Source of the DNA: an uncultured Burkholderiales Genera incertae sedis bacterium
GTDB lineage: Bacteria; Pseudomonadota; Gammaproteobacteria; Burkholderiales; Eutrophovitaceae
Direction: 5' to 3'
DNA length: 9,132 nt
Assembly (NCBI GenBank): GCA_905479505.1
Contig: CAJQMS010000040.1
Coordinates: forward strand, 1 to 9,132
The translations under genes and the position numbers were made by a program. Positions 7,478-9,132 of this stretch are shown here, in pieces. Positions within the stretch are counted from its first letter, which is position 1; every line of letters starts with the position of its first letter. The notes under the pieces were generated by a model. It saw only the letters and a list, made by a program, of their open reading frames with translations, ran no database searches and was not told the DNA's origin.

Positions 7478-7510
7478 CAGAATTTCTGATTCTTAATACG
7501 AATTGCAATT
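7478..7510. repeat. Small palindromes between the HPr and ptsI genes
   Basis: Two short inverted repeats lie in the 54-bp HPr-ptsI gap. AATTGCAATT (7501-7510) is a perfect 10-bp palindrome touching the HPr stop codon. AGAAT/ATTCT (7479-7483 and 7489-7493) can form a 5-bp stem with a 5-nt loop, and CAGAATTTCTG (7478-7488) is an overlapping alternative. All are AT-rich and weak, with no T-run after them on the transcribed strand, so they do not look like a terminator. They could be a protein site, a weak processing or attenuation element, or chance. Confidence 0.3.
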
Positions 7511-7779
7511 TATTGTCCTTCTCCGAAAAAATCTAAAATTAAACTTTTTATTGCCGCTAAGGCCTCCTCTTCGTCTGAGCCATTAATTTCAATGTCAAGA
7601 AACACATTCTTTGCCGCCGCGAGCATCATGACTCCCATGATGCTTTTTGCATTAACTCGTTTTTCATCGCGACTGATCCAAATTTCTGATTGATATTGAC
7701 TTGCCAATTGAGTCAGTTTTGCGGATGCCCTCGCGTGTAGCCCCAGATTATTTAAGATTTGTATTTTTTCCTTGATCAT
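7510..7779 (-). CDS. ptsH: HPr phosphocarrier protein
   Basis: HPr carries phosphate from EI to EIIA proteins in the cytoplasm. The 89-residue length is normal. LGLHARAS (12-19) holds the phosphorylated His15 with its partner Arg17, and KRVNAKSIMGVMML (40-53) holds Ser46, the site used by HPr kinase/phosphorylase in lineages that have one. Ser46 and the IMGVMML form are typical of betaproteobacterial HPr. The start is supported by AGGA at 7790-7793, 10 nt before the ATG, and by an in-frame TAG (the EIIA stop) 12 nt upstream. It sits between the EIIA and EI genes as its function predicts. In this context it could serve a regulatory relay. The symbol follows usual practice; some authors call such proteins NPr. 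Confidence 0.95.
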   Translation of the reverse strand: MIKEKIQILNNLGLHARASAKLTQLASQYQSEIWISRDEKRVNAKSIMGVMMLAAAKNVFLDIEINGSDEEEALAAIKSLILDFFGEGQ

Positions 7780-7789
7780 TATGGTTTCA

Positions 7790-7793
7790 TCCT
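7790..7793 (-). promoter_or_regulatory. Shine-Dalgarno site of the HPr gene overlapping the EIIA stop
   Basis: Minus-strand AGGA, 10 nt before the HPr ATG, shares bases with the TAG stop of the EIIA gene (7792-7794). Ribosomes ending EIIA therefore stop on the HPr initiation site, which suggests coupled translation. Confidence 0.55.
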
Positions 7794-8181
7794 ATTTCGA
7801 AGGTATCTGCATAACACCCTCACCACCACCCGAGAGCGCTTTTTGAACGACGGTTTTTAAGTCTTTTTCACGATAAGTGAGTGCCCGAATCAACATTGGA
7901 AGGTTGACTCCGGACGCGCCATTAATATTCTTGCTCCCAAGGAGTTTATTAGTAATATTGCTCGGGCTTCCGCCGTACATGTCCGTTAACACAAGGACTC
8001 CTTCTCCAGAGTCCATATCGGCGATCGTCTCAGTGGCAATCGTTAACATCTGCTCGATTGAAGCGTTTTCATCAATCCCTATCGCAGCTATTTTTTCAAT
8101 TGAGTTTCCCATCACGTGTTCAGCACATTCGATAAGGCTTCGTCCGAGAGAGCCGTGCGTGATTAATAAGATACCGATCAT
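7792..8181 (-). CDS. PTS mannose/fructose/sorbose-type EIIA protein
   Basis: The 129-residue cytoplasmic protein is a stand-alone EIIA of the mannose superfamily. It opens MIGILLITHG with the phosphorylatable His9, matching His10 of E. coli ManX. LTDMYGGSPSN (65-75) is the conserved active-site loop, and its Asp67 matches the Asp67 that contacts the histidine in ManX. SGVNLPMLIRAL (90-101) is the family's third signature. It would accept phosphate from HPr His15. Its start ATG overlaps the gshB stop as ATGA, and no separate ribosome site is evident, so translation is probably coupled to gshB. No EIIB, EIIC or EIID gene is in the window, so a sugar-transport role is not supported here. In Betaproteobacteria such lone EIIA(Man) proteins are thought to be regulatory. 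I leave the symbol empty because manX or ptsM would imply a function not shown. Confidence 0.93.
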   Translation of the reverse strand: MIGILLITHGSLGRSLIECAEHVMGNSIEKIAAIGIDENASIEQMLTIATETIADMDSGEGVLVLTDMYGGSPSNITNKLLGSKNINGASGVNLPMLIRALTYREKDLKTVVQKALSGGGEGVMQIPSK

Positions 8182-9128
8182 GATGGTTTGCTAATGTGAC
8201 GCTCTAGCGCATCAATAAACATAGATGGTGCGTCGAAGCCCGTTTGATCTTGTATTTCACGCATGCAGGTTGGGCTAGTAACATTTATTTCCGTCAAATA
8301 GTCGCCAATGATATCGAGACCCACAAGCAATAAGCCTTTTTTAGATAGATCTTCGCCAATCGCATGTGCGATTTCCCTCTCCCTGTGAGTGAGGGGCATG
8401 GCCACACCTTTCCCTCCTGCAGCTAGATTCCCGCGGTGATCAGAACCTTGAGGGATCCTAGCCAGTGAAAAGGGGACCGCTTCGCCGTCGATTAGTAAAA
8501 CTCTTTTATCCCCATCTTTAATTTGTGGGATAAATTTTTGGACCATGATAGTTCGTCTACCGAAGTCGGTGAGGGTTTCAATAATGACTCCCAGATTGGG
8601 GTCATCAGGGCGCGACCGAAATATCGAAGAGCCGCCCATCCCATCGAGAGGTTTTAAGATTATCTCGTTATTTTTATCAATGAATTGTTTGATTGTTGTG
8701 TGGTCAGCCGTAACGACTGTGGGCGCAATAAACTCGGGATATTTAGTAATTGCTAATTTCTCATTGAAGTCTCTTATACTTCGCGGGCGGTTGAATACCA
8801 CACATCCATCTTGCTCAAGTGACTCGAGGAGATACGTACTGTAGATATACTCCATATCAAAAGGAGGGTCTTTTCTCATGATAATGCCGTCTATTTCGGC
8901 AGGTGCAAGCTCCTTTGATTCCAGGACTTCATACCATGCCGACCTGTCATCGAGAATAGATAACTGGCGAGCATTAACCATTACTTTATTCTCTATAAAG
9001 CTAATATTTTTTTGTTGTGCAGCCCATGTTTGATGGCCACGGCTCGCAGCCTCTCGCATCATTGCGTACGAGGTATCTTTTTTGATATTGAGAGTATCTA
9101 GCGGGTCAAGTATGAAAAGTAAATTCAC
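8178..9128 (-). CDS. gshB: Glutathione synthetase
   Basis: GshB joins gamma-glutamylcysteine and glycine with ATP to make glutathione in the cytoplasm. The 316 residues equal the E. coli length. The N-terminus, ILDPLDTLNIKKDTSYAMM (6-24), is the standard MDPxxxxNxxKDTSxAM opening. MRKDPPFDMEYIYSTYLLE (84-102) and FNRPRSIRDFNEKL (112-125) follow. The ATP-grasp region has KPLDGMGGSSIFR (159-171), DGDKRVLLIDG (205-215), the glycine-rich loop NLAAGGKG (234-241) and LDIIGDYLTEINVTSPTC (271-288). The start is a GTG only four bases from the window edge. The next codon upstream is ATA with no stop visible, so a slightly longer form cannot be excluded, but family alignment supports the GTG. Its own promoter and ribosome site lie outside. 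It overlaps the EIIA gene by 4 bp, consistent with one operon. Confidence 0.95.
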   Translation of the reverse strand: MNLLFILDPLDTLNIKKDTSYAMMREAASRGHQTWAAQQKNISFIENKVMVNARQLSILDDRSAWYEVLESKELAPAEIDGIIMRKDPPFDMEYIYSTYLLESLEQDGCVVFNRPRSIRDFNEKLAITKYPEFIAPTVVTADHTTIKQFIDKNNEIILKPLDGMGGSSIFRSRPDDPNLGVIIETLTDFGRRTIMVQKFIPQIKDGDKRVLLIDGEAVPFSLARIPQGSDHRGNLAAGGKGVAMPLTHREREIAHAIGEDLSKKGLLLVGLDIIGDYLTEINVTSPTCMREIQDQTGFDAPSMFIDALERHISKPS

Positions 9129-9132
9129 TATT

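Noticed and set aside
1..9132. CRISPR array, tRNA/rRNA, insertion sequence, phage or defence genes
   Set aside because: No regularly spaced repeats, no transposase or integrase motifs, no terminal inverted repeats and no tRNA-like cloverleaf were seen. Coding sequence fills nearly the whole window with known housekeeping families.

Overview
The window is a compact stretch of housekeeping genes, all on the minus strand. No gap between genes exceeds 90 bp. Transcription runs from high to low coordinates: gshB, a mannose-type PTS EIIA gene, ptsH-like HPr, ptsI, holA, proA, lpdA with an N-terminal lipoyl domain, nudC, and the 5' part of a betaine/choline-type ABC binding protein that leaves the window at base 1. 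I see no RNA gene, mobile element, CRISPR array or convincing terminator.

The run glutathione synthetase / EIIA(Man) / HPr / EI is, from general knowledge, typical of Betaproteobacteria. There these three PTS proteins usually form a regulatory or incomplete phosphorelay rather than a sugar importer. The protein sequences fit a Gram-negative proteobacterium: an E. coli-length GshB, a NudC-type NADH pyrophosphatase, and a lipoyl-fused Lpd. By eye the GC content is in the mid-40s percent, low for the class, which would suit a small-genome aquatic lineage. That is an inference and I do not name a genus.

Region 5725-9128 is the gshB-PTS block. gshB and the EIIA gene overlap as ATGA. The EIIA stop lies inside the HPr Shine-Dalgarno region, and 54 bp separate HPr from ptsI. 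All phosphotransfer residues are present: EI His194, HPr His15 and EIIA His9. No EIIB, EIIC or HPr kinase gene is visible. Region 3397-5716 holds holA (clamp-loader delta subunit), only 8 bp after ptsI, and then proA (proline biosynthesis). Region 702-3332 holds lpdA and nudC, two NAD(H)-using enzymes 27 bp apart. Region 1-611 holds a secreted solute-binding protein of the OpuAC/ProX family, preceded by the clearest ribosome binding site in the window.

I found no strong case for an undescribed system. The points worth a second look are the junctions: translational coupling in the PTS block, an in-frame EIIA/HPr arrangement separated by one amber codon, a three-codon mini-ORF overlapping the ptsI start, a strong hairpin inside the nudC Nudix box, and an odd ligand-site motif in the binding protein.
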